Source: Cryptomeria japonica (Eukaryota > Streptophyta > Pinopsida > Cupressales > Cupressaceae). Taken from it: DNA of 64,000 bases. This document shows, piece after piece, positions 11,600 through 22,131 of the stretch; positions within the stretch are counted from its first letter, which is position 1; the number at the start of each line of letters is the position of its first letter. Below the pieces are notes generated by a model that saw only the letters and a program-made list of their open reading frames with translations, did no database searches and was not told where the DNA came from. The translations under genes and the position numbers were made by a program. The stretch spans positions 310,249,164-310,313,163 of the forward strand of contig NC_081414.1 in NCBI RefSeq assembly GCF_030272615.1. Direction: 5' to 3'.

Positions 11600-12800
11600 C
11601 CTATAGCTTACTCACCCACTTTTGTTGCCTTTCATTCAAGTCTTTCTGATGCATGAAGTGTTTAAGACTATTATGATCAGTCTTAACAATGAACATACTC
11701 CCCACAAGGTACTATCGGAACTTTGCAAGGGCATGCATTACAGCAAGCATCTCCTTGTCATATATCGAATACAACCTTTCAGGCCCTCTCAACTTGCTAC
11801 TCTCGAAGACTATAGGATGCTTATCTTGCATGGGGACTGCACCAACACTTTCTTCAGATGCATCACATTGAAGTTCAAAAGGTTTGGTGAAATCAGGTAG
11901 AGCCAGAACAGGGCAGGAACTCAATGATCCCCTTAAACTGATCAAATACTATCTATGCCTTTTCGGACCATTCAAAAGCTCCTTTCCTTGTAAGATTTGT
12001 GAGGGGGGCAGCCAACTAAGAGTATCCCTTCACAAACCTCCGATAAAAGCCACAAAGACCCAAGAATCCCTTTTAAGTGTGTTATGTTCTCAGGAGGAGG
12101 CCAATCAATGATAGCTCGAATTTTTTCAAGGTCTACCTTCACACCACCTGCACTGATAATGTGACCAAGGTAGAGCAATTCTTCCATTCCAAATTCACAT
12201 TTGGACTCCTTTGCAAACAGGGACTCGGATTCCAATATGCTTAACACTTCATCCAAGTGTTGTAAGTGCTCCTTCCACGATTTGTTGAATATGAGTATGT
12301 CATCAAAGAATATGAGTACGAACTTTCTCAGCTGTTTCTAGAAGATTTTGTTAATGCATGATTGAAATGTCGCAAGGGCATTAGTCAAACCAAAGGGCAT
12401 GACTAGGAACTCAAAATACCCAAAGTGGCATCTGAAAGCAATCTTCTCTACATTTGAAGCTCTCATCCTAATCTGATGATACCCTGATCTGAGGTCAATC
12501 TTAGAGAAGAACACTGCACCATGTAGCTCATCAATGAGCTCACCAATTCTCAGAATAGGATACCGATTCTTAATAGTTTTCTGATTTAGGGCCCAGTAAT
12601 CCACACACATGCGCATGGTCCCATCCTTCTTTTTCACCAAGACAACAGCCGAAGCAAATGGGTTTTTGTTTGGCTGTATGTAGCGCATGTCAAGCAACTC
12701 CTAGTTTGCTTTCTCAATCTCATCCTTTTGCTTCTTGGGATACCAATAAGGAGCAGTCATAACCGGCTTAGCTCCTTCTTCCAGCTCAATGACGTGTTCT
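11600..12800 (-). pseudogene. Chromovirus reverse transcriptase and RNase H
   Basis: RT fingers and palm are at 12697-12338: [40 protein letters not shown] and [10 protein letters not shown] stop then separates these from V-L-I-F-F-D-D-I-L-I-F near 12310, so the polymerase motif is FFDD. L-Y-L-G-H-I-I-S-A-G-G-V closes the RT at about 12150. Frameshifts near 12065 and 11980 break the connection domain. RNase H at 11945-11640 keeps F-E-L-Q-C-D-A-S-E and Y-S-I-Y-D-K-E-M-L-A, with F-I-V-K-T-D-H-N-S-L-K-H-F after a stop. The YRALN motif reads Y-W-A-L-N. Known role: copies element RNA into DNA inside the virus-like particle. Confidence 0.92.
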
Positions 12801-13030
12801 GCACCTCTTTCAAGAGGTCTACCAGGAGGTGGGTTCTCAAACACCTTACTCCTCTTGGTTATCAAGGCCTGAATATCTTAAGGATAGCTCCGATTCTCTT
12901 CTAGTGGTTCGGAGGGCATAACCATGACCTTACTTATGTCCATGATCAATGCTTGATTGTCTATGGAATAGTTGCCCTTGTCTACCAATGGATTTGATGG
13001 CATTATCAAACACTTTGCTACCCACTCCAC

Positions 13031-13444
13031 CTAGTTATGGCAGATCAGCCTCTCCATCCTCTTCAGTGAGACAACTCTAAGTTCACCATTTGACATTCCT
13101 CTCAATACCACCTTCTTCCCTTCAGACATGAATTTCAGCTCCATGGTTTGCAAGTTTAATGTAATCTCACCAAGAGATCTCAGCCATTGAATCCTGAGGA
13201 CTGCATCATCAGTCCCACCAATGCTAACCACAAAGAAATCATCTCTAATTTCATTATTTCCCAACTTCAGAGACATGTTGGAAATCATCCGGTTGCAAGA
13301 TATAATGGAGCCATCTGCTACCATGACTTTGAAGCCTTCTACTTCCTCTGCCACTAGCCCCCTCTTTGCAACAATCCTCTCATCGATGAAATTATGAGTC
13401 GCTCCTGTGTCAATGAGAGCAATGACACGATACTCTCCTATCAC
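13031..13444 (-). pseudogene. Chromovirus aspartic protease
   Basis: The reading frame is open over 137 codons and carries the catalytic motif A-L-I-D-T-G-A-T-H-N-F-I (residues about 9-20). It also has the usual downstream block in which V-A-D-G-S is followed by the hydrophobic F-F-V-V-S-I-G-G-T-D-D. In chromoviruses this domain is part of a gag-pol polyprotein and cuts it. Here the frame differs from that of gag because the 143-bp duplication upstream (13495-13780) is not a multiple of three. The frame continues past a stop at 13030 toward the RT. The first Met shown need not be a true start. Confidence 0.88.
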
Positions 13445-13459
13445 ACCCCAAACTCTAAA

Positions 13460-15026
13460 GGACTCATTCTTGTGAATGCTCGAGAGTTAAGCAGCCACTC
13501 CTCTGTCTTCTGACTCAATTTCAAGCCCTTCAGGAGCCTCTTCATACTCGTTGTCCTCAATTTCAGTCTGTTGTTCTGAAATTTCAGAATCTGATCGATC
13601 TGCAGAATAGCACTCCATTTGATGAAATTTCCCTTAACCACTCCTCTGTCTTCTGACTCAATTTCAGGCCCTTCAAGAGCCTCTTCATACTCATTGTCCT
13701 CAATTTCAGTCTGTTGTTCTAAAATTTCAAAATCTGATCGATCCGCAGAATAGCACTCCATTTGATGCAAATTTCCCTTCCCATGACACTTATGTCCTGG
13801 GGCCCAAGGTTCTCTGCAAGAATAGAAAAGATTCTTCCTTTGAAGCTCTTGACGAAGCTCATCATCCATTCGCAAAGGAAACCTCTTGGTCTGATTTGTA
13901 AATTTCTTCTTATCCTTTTGGAAAGGGAAAGGCTTGGACTGAATTTTGCTACTTGGGGCAGCCAACTCCATGCTTCGAGATTTCTTAATGGCTTCTGCCA
14001 AGGTGGGCGGATCAAATGCTTTAACCCAACCTTTCAAAGGTTCCTCAAGTGCTTCAGTGAAAAGGACCACTAACCGCTTCTAAGAAATACTACTTACCAT
14101 AACTGATAGATTTTGGAATTCAATTGCGTAAGTGTCCAATGAACCTTGCTGTTTGAGTTGAGCAAGTTCACTAAATTTCACCTTTGGATCCTTGGTATCA
14201 AACCTTTCAATCAGCTTGTTGGTGAAATCAGCATATGTTGTGATCAAGTTATGACCAAGGGTGACCAACCCATGGTACCACCATTCGTGGGCCACTCCAT
14301 CCAAGTGCAAAGTAGCGAACTTGATGGCGTCTTCTTTAGGCATATAGGCCTCAAGGACAAGTAATTGTCCAACTTCTGCACCCATGCTCTAGCTGTGCTC
14401 TTAGTGCTCCCATCAAAATGTGCCAGAGTCACCCTTCCAAGAGCTTGTTGATAATCTTTTGGGGCAGAAAATTTGTTGTCATTCCTCCTTCCTCGCTTCA
14501 TTTTTTGATTCATGAATTAATCCAAACTGAGGATATCATGGATCTCTCCAGGGAGAGAAGCATACTCCATATAGTTGTTCCTTATTTCATCAGTTGTAGG
14601 TATCTCCATTTCAGCTTGTTGTGCTTCTCTTGGCAGGAAGACAAGTTGTAGAGGTCTTGGGGCTAAACCTCTACTATTCCTCCCATTGTTACTCCCATTT
14701 CCATTTTCTACAAGAGCATTAGAAGTGCTGGCTTCCGGTCCATTGTTGGGTTGGTTAGGGGTCCCAACAACATTCTGGTTAAGTTTGGCCAGCAATTGAG
14801 ACATCATGTCCATCATGGCATTGAATTGTCTCTCGACCTTCTTATCAGGTGCCTCATTCTGTTCAGTAGCCTTATTTGCCATTGAATCCACTAAATCTGC
14901 AGAATCCAATTCCTTCCCTCTGTTTCTCAATGCCTCTGAAAAGGTATCTTCTTCCGGCACTACAGGAATCTGAAACTGTTGTCTCTTTTGTTCTCTATTG
15001 TAGTAAAAGACGTCTCTGTCACTCAT
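13460..15026 (-). pseudogene. Chromovirus gag (capsid/nucleocapsid)
   Basis: Gag starts at M-S-D-R-D-V-F-Y-Y-N-R-E (15026), about 60 nt after the primer site. The capsid part reads V-T-L-A-H-F-D-G-S, W-V-Q-K-L-D-N-Y, A-T-L-H-L-D-G-V-A-H-E-W-W and F-T-N-K-L-I-E-R-F. After it come L-K-G-W-V-K-A-F-D-P-P-T-L-A-E-A and the nucleocapsid knuckle C-R-E-P-W-A-P-G-H-K-C. The first cysteine expected two residues upstream reads as F-Y-S. Stops at 14517-14519 and 14080, and a frameshift near 14380, break it. The C-terminal part contains the tandem duplication. Gag forms the particle that packages the RNA. The mutated knuckle and the stops make this copy non-functional. Confidence 0.88.
13495..13780. repeat. 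143-bp tandem duplication inside gag
   Basis: The segment starting CCACTCCTCTGTCTTCTGAC at 13495 recurs at 13638, a period of 143 bp, with few differences over two copies. In the minus-strand sense it duplicates an acidic stretch (E-D-N-E-Y-E-E-A-L). Since 143 is not a multiple of three, the duplication shifts the frame toward the protease. Confidence 0.88.
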
Positions 15027-15072
15027 GCAGAATTCTGACCCCTCTGAAACTCATAGGTTGGCAGGAAAACAA

Positions 15073-15084
15073 GCTCCAATACCA
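15073..15084 (-). other. Primer binding site of the chromovirus
   Basis: The minus strand reads TGGTATTGGAGC one base after the 5' LTR end. Ten of twelve bases match TGGTATCAGAGC, the complement of the 3' end of plant initiator tRNA-Met, the usual primer. Confidence 0.8.
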
Positions 15085-15085
15085 C

Positions 15086-16972
15086 TGTAATATTCCACTA
15101 ATTTTTTTTGTTTTTTCCGAGTAATATCACAATCAGCAATCACCCATTAGAGTTAGAATAATGAAAACCATATAACTGGAAGGAACCCTACACTTTCTGA
15201 TCACCAAGAGCCCAGACTGGGAGGGTGAGAGCATACGGTAGCAGGGATCGTTAGATATAAACTTGTTGAATTGCTGAAATACAATAAGGGGCGGCAAGAC
15301 AGCCCCTTCCGCTTATCCAGCGGGAAAGCAAAGAACATGGCGGTGAGCCAGCCAAGAGAACAACACTGCAAACACAAATCACTCTACCGCAATATTTCAG
15401 CGGGAAGACTAAATTACAAACTACTCAACTCAACCACTTATGCATCGGGAGGATCATTACAACCAATATCACTCAAATGCTTATGCAACGGGAGGACTGA
15501 ATTACAAATTATCAGATATAGGCTGGCAACCCAGCCTCTTCCACTTTTCAACAGGATATGAAGATTACAATTCAGAATGGGTTAGTAGTACTACTACTTA
15601 ACCTTACAATAGAGAGGAAAGTGAGAGTAAACGTATATTGCTGAACACAAGAGATAATGATCATCAAACTAATTCAGCGCCAAAACAATTGGCTGGAAAT
15701 GCATAACCAACAACCCATAAACTCACTAAATTAATCATATCTCACTCAAATCTCTCTCAATTCACTCCAAATCACTCCCAAACCAACACTAGACAAGCAG
15801 CAACTAAGACAATCCAAAAGGGAGCTACAAAACACTTCAAAATACCTTGCATGCATCCCAATGCCCTCTCCAAAACCCACGCCTAGCTAGGATATTTCGA
15901 TTTGCAATATTAAATTCAAAACTCAAAAAAAGGTGCTACAAACTTACAAGATGTATCGCCAACAGCAAGAAGAAAGATTAAGCCAGTACCCAGAATGATC
16001 GGTCGCTCAGATAGGGAGGTATGATCAAAAACATGCTTCAGCCACAAGGAAACCACCAATTCCAGAAATCACTCCACACTCCAAAAACACTGAAATATGC
16101 ACTGAAAATGTCATAGACAACATCACACAGCTAGGTACTATATCTCAAGTACAAAACTAGAAACACTAGGGAGCAGCACTCTGAAGCTTCAAAGCTCATA
16201 CACCAATCCGGTAACATAACGATGCAATTTTTCAAGATGGTAAGATGAGAGCCCAAGACTCATATTTATAACTCCAAGCTCCCCCAAATTCAAATGCAAA
16301 TGGTGCCCAAACTCAATTCAAACTCTTTTCATTTTGTTTCTAGTCTCCTCCAACATGGTGCCCACTTCCCTCTTCCTAGGCAAGTTCAAATTTTGCCTTA
16401 TGGTGGCGTTTTTTTGCAATATAAAAATCATAAAACAAGAGATGTTTTTATCCATCCAATTGCCACCAAAAATACGCCATTTGACTTAGGAAAAACGCAT
16501 GGATATCAATTAATTATTTTCCCCTAAGTCATCCTCAATACATTTAATCAGAAAATGCAATTATTTAAATATTTAACCTTAGACAAGAAATTATATTTAC
16601 TTAAATCACTTATGCCTCCCATACTGATCATCAACACAACCGGGATGAAGCAGAGTAAAGAAGATCATAGAACTGTTGCAGGATCAGGACACTGTCCACT
16701 GCCAAAAATAGAAATGCTCCATACTGCCACTTACTAAAAATAGTAAGTCATGAATTACTACTCTGAAAAGCATGATCTTCCACCCAGTGACAAAGCATGG
16801 AAAGCTCAGTAAGATAGCATCATCCAAATAGCCAACACCTAACTTACTAAAAATAGTAAGTTCTCACTTCACCAACGTTTGAAACCCTAATTCTTCATTC
16901 CACATAGCCTATGGGTCTCAAGGATAGGCCAATGGACCACTGAAAGCACATCATTGAGAAGGGGACAGTACA
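15086..16972 (-). repeat. 5' LTR of the chromovirus
   Basis: This is the longer of the two LTRs (TGTAATATTCC... at 15086, ...GGGGACAGTACA at 16972 on the plus strand). The terminal base change ACATTACA to ACAGTACA distinguishes it from the left copy. It holds a TATA box at 16263-16270 and the paired hairpin sequences at 16729-16748 and 16842-16861. The extra sequence relative to the left LTR is a second copy of a TGCAACGGGAGGACTGAATT-type unit near 15480. Confidence 0.93.
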
Positions 16973-16977
16973 GCATC
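16973..16977. repeat. Target-site duplication GCATC, right copy
   Basis: GCATC follows the right LTR and matches 8403-8407 exactly. Confidence 0.9.
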
Positions 16978-18083
16978 CTCCTAAGCCAGCTACTCCTTGG
17001 ATTTCTTTGCCTAATCAGCCAAAGTCTTTTGAGCCTGTTCTGTTAGACGGAGGCCCCTCTCCTGTTGTTAAGTAGAATCTTCTTTAGCAACTATAACCGA
17101 AGGAACAGAACCCTAAAAAATAGCTCCATGCCATTGAGTGCACATAGCACATGGCCATGGCACCTTCTACTATTGGCCACAGAGGATGCCAAGCATCCAT
17201 CATCTCATGTATTTCCACCCAACGCCAACCTCTAGAAGTGAAGCACCAAAAGAATTATCCCTGGCATTCGACTTGCATAAAGGCTAGAATGCACTCCACA
17301 ATATGCACCACTAGGGGGTCATGTCCAATATCCAAATCTCTAGCAATATCCCCCACTTTGCCCATAAAGGTAGTCATGCTCTGCAGCTAGCGAATGTAAC
17401 GTTGGACCGTTCCAATCAAGTCATTGGGGTTCAACCAGCCTAGGCATAAAACAGTCTCATCCCAATCACCTGATGAGGAGTCCTCTGCTCCACCAATAAG
17501 TGCCTATGAGACTGGAGTTTGGGCCGATGCGGTTGCTCGTTGTGCCTACTCAAGTGCCGGCCCTAAAAGTGGTCCTGGAAGTGAATCTGGAGGTGGATTT
17601 GGAAGTGATTCTGGAAGAGGTCTTGGAGGTGGACCTAGAAGTGACTACTCGCTTGGCAAATCCTATACTAAGTGTGACTCTCCCAGAGCGAGTGCTCCCA
17701 CCATAGGTGTTGTCCCATCCAACACGATAATCTCTGAGAGTAACCCAGGAAACTCGACTAGTGGTGCATTAGGTGGAACTCCCATCAGCTCTAGCCAAGT
17801 ATCAATGGCCTCTTTGGCCTCGGTAGTGTCCTCAGCTAGCACGAAGGGACCCACTAGTGGAGTAACTAGCACATCTAGTGCTACTACTAGCTCAATGATG
17901 GGTAGAGGTATGACTGGGGTCAGTAGAGGGACTTCCACCAACGATGCTTCAACAATGTCCTTGAGGGATGTAAAATCTCTTGGCAAATTTGACCTTGTTG
18001 TGATGATTTCAGGTCCAAGGAATATTGTCAAACACTTGTCTTGCAAAGTCTGTACTTCTTGTTCTTTGTTTCAGTTTGTATAA
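16978..18083 (-). pseudogene. Middle piece of the split gag-like/coiled-coil ORF
   Basis: The minus strand reads, with a handful of stops, a hydrophobic Pro/Val/Leu-rich part (D-I-V-E-A-S-L-V-E-V-P-L-L-T-P-V-I, 18046-17663). A proline-rich repeat follows (P-P-P-R-P-L-P-E-S-L-P-N-P-P-P-D-S-L-P-G-P-L-L-G-P, about 17640-17570), then a globular stretch with I-V-E-C-I-L-A-F-M-Q-V-E-C-Q and W-R-W-V-E-I-H-E-M-M (about 17290-17180). It ends in coiled-coil sequence (L-T-E-Q-A-Q-K-T-L-A-D) that continues across the chromovirus into 8060-8407. The plus-strand Gly/Ser ORF over 17424-18083 is best explained as the shadow of this Pro/Leu-rich repeat. It most likely belongs to the first ORF of an LTR retroelement on the minus strand. 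I do not recognise a named domain. Confidence 0.5.
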
Positions 18084-18155
18084 CTTGCGTGTTATGCAGT
18101 TTTTACTTGGCATATGACTGATGAAAAACTTCAGACTTCTTTAAGAGTATTAACC

Positions 18156-19564
18156 TGTAATATTCCTTGCTCATATAGGTGTGAAAATGATGGAATCCAA
18201 CTCAAAGAGTAATGTCAAACACTTCACATACAAACAATCAGTTTGCTGGCCTGAGTTTTAGTCTCATATAATATTGTTTGGGTGACTACACAGCATCAAA
18301 ATTGCCTGCAAATTATCGCTGCGATGTCTAGGCTTGAAGTATAATGCATGAATAACTTCTATTTAACCCCTCCAATGCATATACATGACTTTTAAAGGTG
18401 AAATGTGCAGTTACAGCTAGCAGACATAAAGACAAACATTTGGCATGCGAACTACAAACATAAGGAATATAGATATAAGATCATATAGAGAGCTGCGACA
18501 TCCATCTCCTTAATTATTTGCAATCATCAATTACAATAAACAAGTAGTTACTTGGAATCTTATCATTCAATAATATTTCAGATTAATGGCATCTACAACA
18601 GCAACATATATATAAGATCAATGCATTACAAATTCATTAAGAACCTGGCTAAATGATACGATCTGCTACAATAAACCTCTGTGCCCAGCATTGAATTAAC
18701 ACAGCCCCATAATTATTCTGCACTTCACAAAAATTCTGCTCGAAAACCTCGATTGATCTTTCTCCAATTTGCACAAATTTGACTGCTGGTTACAGCCAAC
18801 TCAAAAGCAACCCTCGGAAGATATTTCTCCACCTCAAGTAGCTGTCACAATGAAGTAGCTACGCACTCCAATGCCAAAAAGCTCTGAAAACTTGCAGAAA
18901 CCCTTGGTCTCTCCAAATCCCAATGCTCTCCATATCAAGTTGAAAGAAATAACAATCACATAATGAATTCGATTTAGCTTGAAGACTCTTATATTCTCCA
19001 CATGGTTCGATTTCCAACAAAGCAATTTAAATAACATTTAAAATGTTATTTTCATTTAGACTTAGGAAATCTTTCAAAATCTTTTAATTTCTCATTAATA
19101 ATGGACCCCATAATTAATTGTATTAATGGCCCCCTTTCAATGATGACTTGACCCTCAATTATTAAGTTAAGTTATAACTTAATAATATAACCTTTTAATA
19201 AATAATTATTATTTAGGCCAATTAAACATAAATATCTCCCAAAATACTTATTATTTTTCTATGCCGTCTGAAATGGGAGCCCACTTTGCTATTCCACATG
19301 AGACCATATGCTCTTGCTAAAAATAGAAAGGGTCCATCTCGATCAACCTCTAACTTACTATAAATAGTAAGTATAGCAAATGAAGTCCAAATGAAGCCAA
19401 ACGAACGTCAAAACAGAACATACTGAATACTAGAGAAGATGAGAGCCTCTATTGACCAAATCTCTGCCTCAGAAGACCCTCTGTCCACACTCATTAGCCT
19501 ATGAGGGTCAAAATGATAGGCTAATTGTTCAAAAATAGGAACAAGCTAAAAAGGGGACATTACA
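18156..19564 (-). repeat. Solo LTR related to the chromovirus LTR
   Basis: On the plus strand it begins TGTAATATTCC (18156) and ends AAAGGGGACATTACA (19564), the same ends as the chromovirus LTRs, with TG...CA termini in the minus sense. It contains the hairpin variant ACTTACTATAAATAGTAAGT at 19353-19372 and the 'CTCATTAGCCTATGAGGGTC' type U3 start near 19490. At 1409 bp it is shorter and clearly more diverged than the intact element's LTRs. The bases flanking it (TAACC and AGGGA) do not form a duplication, so it is old, rearranged, or its edge is slightly misplaced. No internal region remains. Confidence 0.75.
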
Positions 19565-20560
19565 AGGGAAAATACCTCCTCCACATCATACTCCTTGGAG
19601 CTTGCGGTGATGGCCATAGACACTCCCTCGGCAATCTCATTGGCTAAGGACAATTCAATGGCTTCGTCCTCACTACTGCTCTCGAAATCATCTTCCTACC
19701 TCTACCTCTTCCTAGTGGGTTGGGTCTGCTCAACACCACTTGACTGCACACCTAGCTGGGCCCAACAAAATACAGTTGGCCATGAGGGTCAAGGTGACCA
19801 GACGGCTATAGTTAACCCCATTTGTCCATCGGCACCTAAGTATGAATGGTGTCTAAGAAAAGTCCAATGGCATGCTGCACCATGTAAAAGGCCTTATGTT
19901 GTGGGGTCAAGAATTCTCAAATCCACTATGAGAGTATAGATGCCCAATTGTAGACCTTCCCCAAAGTAAGCCCTATCACAAGAGCAATCATCCATACTAT
20001 CTGAAGCCCAACTTGCACCTATGAGTCTACTCTTGATCAAGTCTAATACGCAGTCTATTCGGCTGTAACAATGAAGTTCTTCTTCAACCCTCAACTACTG
20101 TTGTTCTTCCAAATACTAACTCCTTCATCAATTCAGTGCAGCACACACACTAGAGGAGAGTGCCCTTCTCCTACTAGGACATCTTGCCACTTGGTTTGGC
20201 AATTGAGGCTCCTCACGAAGGTATCCCAAATACCCTAGTGAATTCGATCGGCCAAAAGGAAACAATGACATCACACCCCTTATACGATACAATTGACTTG
20301 TGTGTGTGCTTGTCGTAGTGAACCACCATTGCCTTCAAGTAAGGTTCAAACTCTCACACATTGAACAAAGGTACTTGCACAACTTCGTCAACCTACAGAT
20401 GTATAAGCATCATCTTCAACAGGTGTTTCTCATCTGCTTGCTGTCACCAAGTGCAGCATTCACTTCCACTCAAACTCTCCCAAGTGAGAGTATTGGCAGT
20501 AATTGTATCATCACTTGCTAAATTTTCCGAGCGAATATGGGGCATGGTCCTCTTTCCCTT
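19565..20560 (-). pseudogene. N-terminal piece of the split gag-like ORF
   Basis: With frame changes, the minus strand reads F-E-P-Y-L-K-A-M-V-V-H-Y-D, F-W-P-I-E-F-T-R-V-F-G-I-P-S, C-V-L-D-L-I-K-S-R-L-I-G-A-S-W-A-S-D and G-L-T-L-G-K-V-Y-N-W-A-S-I-L-S. After these come E-F-L-T-P-Q-H-K-A-F-Y-M-V-Q-H-A-I-G-L-F-L-D-T-I and an acidic D-D-F-E-S-S-S-E-D-E-A-I-E-L. It resembles large ORFs of gymnosperm retroelements as I remember them; I cannot name the family with certainty. Several stops and at least two frame changes make it dead. Together with 16978-18083 and 8060-8407 it forms one ORF of roughly 800 codons, split by two LTR insertions. Confidence 0.5.
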
Positions 20561-20599
20561 CGTGCTACTAGATGCCAGGCGAAATGAATATTGATTCTA

Positions 20600-20930
20600 A
20601 AGCGACACTTGCAATTTATAATATCACTGGAAACCATTGTAGACGGCAATTATATCATCATTAAATAAAACTTAGTTGTTAGAATAATCTGGCACGTAAT
20701 GGGTAATTTTCGGAAGGTAGTTGGTAGTTTCGATAGTTGGCATTCCCGCCAACCGACCGAAGAGTATATAGTCTGGCATTGTATCGAGATAAGGGAGTGT
20801 TGATTGTATATCCATTACTAAATGCAATAAAGACATCTTTTATGGCCTATATGATTTTATGATGTTCTGTTAATTACTTTATGAATATTGTTTGTGTATC
20901 ATTTTTGTACCGTGCAATTCAAACTGACAC
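20600..20930 (+). repeat. LTR-like fragment with promoter and poly(A) signals
   Basis: The plus strand has GAGTATATAGTCTGGC (TATA box near 20764-20770). About 50 nt further GTGTTGATTGTATATCC is followed by TGCAATAAAGACATC (AATAAA near 20825-20830). A TATA box followed closely by AATAAA is typical of an LTR R region. Neither edge is defined. Confidence 0.4.
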
Positions 20931-21081
20931 TTGAAGGATCAAACAACCATTTTGATAACAACCTCTTTGAAGCACTCTTCGTACCAATTTTGGAGTGAAC
21001 CATGCCAACTCAAGCCATACCTGAAAGTTGTAGATTGAAGACCCTGCATGTCGTACCAAAAAGACTGGTAAATGCCATACC

Positions 21082-21086
21082 AACAA
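21082..21086. repeat. Target-site duplication AACAA, left copy
   Basis: AACAA precedes the left LTR of copia element 1 and is repeated exactly at 27037-27041. Confidence 0.88.
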
Positions 21087-21765
21087 CGTTTGATTATAGT
21101 AATCGGATTAGATAAATTATAATTCACACAATTGCACAGTTATTATCCTGGGAAAACCTTCCTCTTGAAGGTAGAAAAACCTAGCAACAAGGTATCTCAA
21201 TTACTTTCAATAATGTGACATCTATCTTTACAATGAATTGCTTTACACTTTGAAGCAATATGACAAAAATGGATTCACCCTAGACTGCAATAAGTAATAC
21301 AATCTGCTGTAGAATTATGTACTACAGTAACTATCACACAGATAATTATCAATCTGCAATGGAGGATAAATGATCTGCTGTAAGTCGATCTGCTGGAGGA
21401 ATGAATCGGACTGCTATATAATATATCGAACCTGCTGTGATCTGACGTGATTGTCTTCTTTGCCGTATATTCTTGAACATGAGAAATGATCCGAACTTTA
21501 TATCAAACTGGGTGTGCATCCAAGCAATGCAACTTTCCAATAGTCGGCCTCTTTGCAAATCATCACGTCTCTTGGTTCATATCGGACATGATATAAAGAA
21601 CACGACTTTTTGAAGGTGGCGGATTATTTAAGCAAACCGTTTTATTAAAATACGAAACTCGAAAATAGATAAAAGTTAGATATTAAATGTGTAAGGCCAA
21701 AGGCCCTTCACACATTTGATAGCAAATTCGGTTATTGAGGATTCGACCGAAGCTATTCATCAACA
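21087..21765 (-). repeat. 3' LTR of copia element 1
   Basis: In the minus sense it starts TGTTGATGAATAGC and aligns end to end with 26359-27036. Its last base pair reads CG instead of the TG/CA seen in the partner. A TATAAAG-like box on the minus strand near 21497-21502 (TTTGATATAAAGT) is the best TATA candidate. Confidence 0.92.
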
Positions 21766-21773
21766 CTCCCTCT
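21766..21773 (-). other. Polypurine tract of copia element 1
   Basis: The minus strand reads AGAGGGAG directly before the 3' LTR start TGTTGATG. The second copia element has the same AGAGGGAG in the same place (61950-61957). Confidence 0.85.
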
Positions 21774-21820
21774 TAGCTAGGGAGGAATCCTTTTTCAACA
21801 TCTGAGTTACATAGTCATGG

Positions 21821-22131
21821 TCACTCCCAGAGAGTGAGTATACACAAATGCTAAGTCATGAAGTCTCTCACATGACATTCACCATACCTACTCATAGAGG
21901 GTGAATCCACCATACCTACTCGCAGAGGGTGGAACAAGGGTTGAAACCTCAAACTTCTCTCACAGAGAAGAATGCACTACAAGGGCTGATACCTCAAACT
22001 TCTCTCGCAGAGAAGAATGCATAACAAGGGTTGATACCTCAAACTTCTCTCATAGAGAAGAATGCATAACAAGGGCTTGCACCTCAAACTTCTCTCATAG
22101 AGAAGAATGCATTATAATACAAATCAAGTAA
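21821..22131 (-). repeat. Hairpin repeats in the 3' untranslated region of copia element 1
   Basis: Between the last stop codon and the polypurine tract lie short inverted repeats: TCACTC/GAGTGA (21821-21837), TTCACC/GGTGAA (21878-21905) and TCCACC/GGTGGA (21906-21933). After them come four tandem 45-bp units, each with the perfect stem CTTCTCT/AGAGAAG around a 3-nt loop (first at 21954-21970, repeating at 45-bp steps to 22131). The TTCACC and TCCACC stems keep pairing although their sequence differs. The loop side (CCCTCTGCGAG in the minus sense) resembles that of copia element 2. Confidence 0.85.

Larger units (their letters stand above)
8408..16972 (-). mobile_element. Ty3/gypsy chromovirus LTR retrotransposon, structurally complete but coding-dead
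   Basis: The element runs on the minus strand: 5' LTR 15086-16972, primer site 15073-15084, gag, protease, RT, RNase H, integrase with chromodomain, polypurine tract about 10253-10266, 3' LTR 8408-10251. The target duplication GCATC flanks both ends. The order PR-RT-RH-IN and the C-terminal chromodomain define a chromovirus. The frame is broken by at least eight stops, by frameshifts near 14380 and 12065, and by a 143-bp tandem duplication that shifts the frame between gag and protease. The two LTRs are clearly alike over their full length, so insertion was fairly recent compared with the sequences around it. It sits inside the split gag-like ORF. Confidence 0.93.

Noticed and set aside
8403-16977. 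Chromovirus as an autonomous, active element
   Set aside because: Stops, frameshifts and the gag duplication break every region except the protease; only the structure is complete.
17424-18083. 219-codon plus-strand ORF rich in Gly and Ser
   Set aside because: It is the antisense of a Pro/Leu-rich part of a longer minus-strand retroelement ORF whose reading continues across the chromovirus. No start context or domain supports the plus strand.
18156-19564. Target-site duplication for the solo LTR
   Set aside because: Flanks TAACC and AGGGA do not match, so none is reported.
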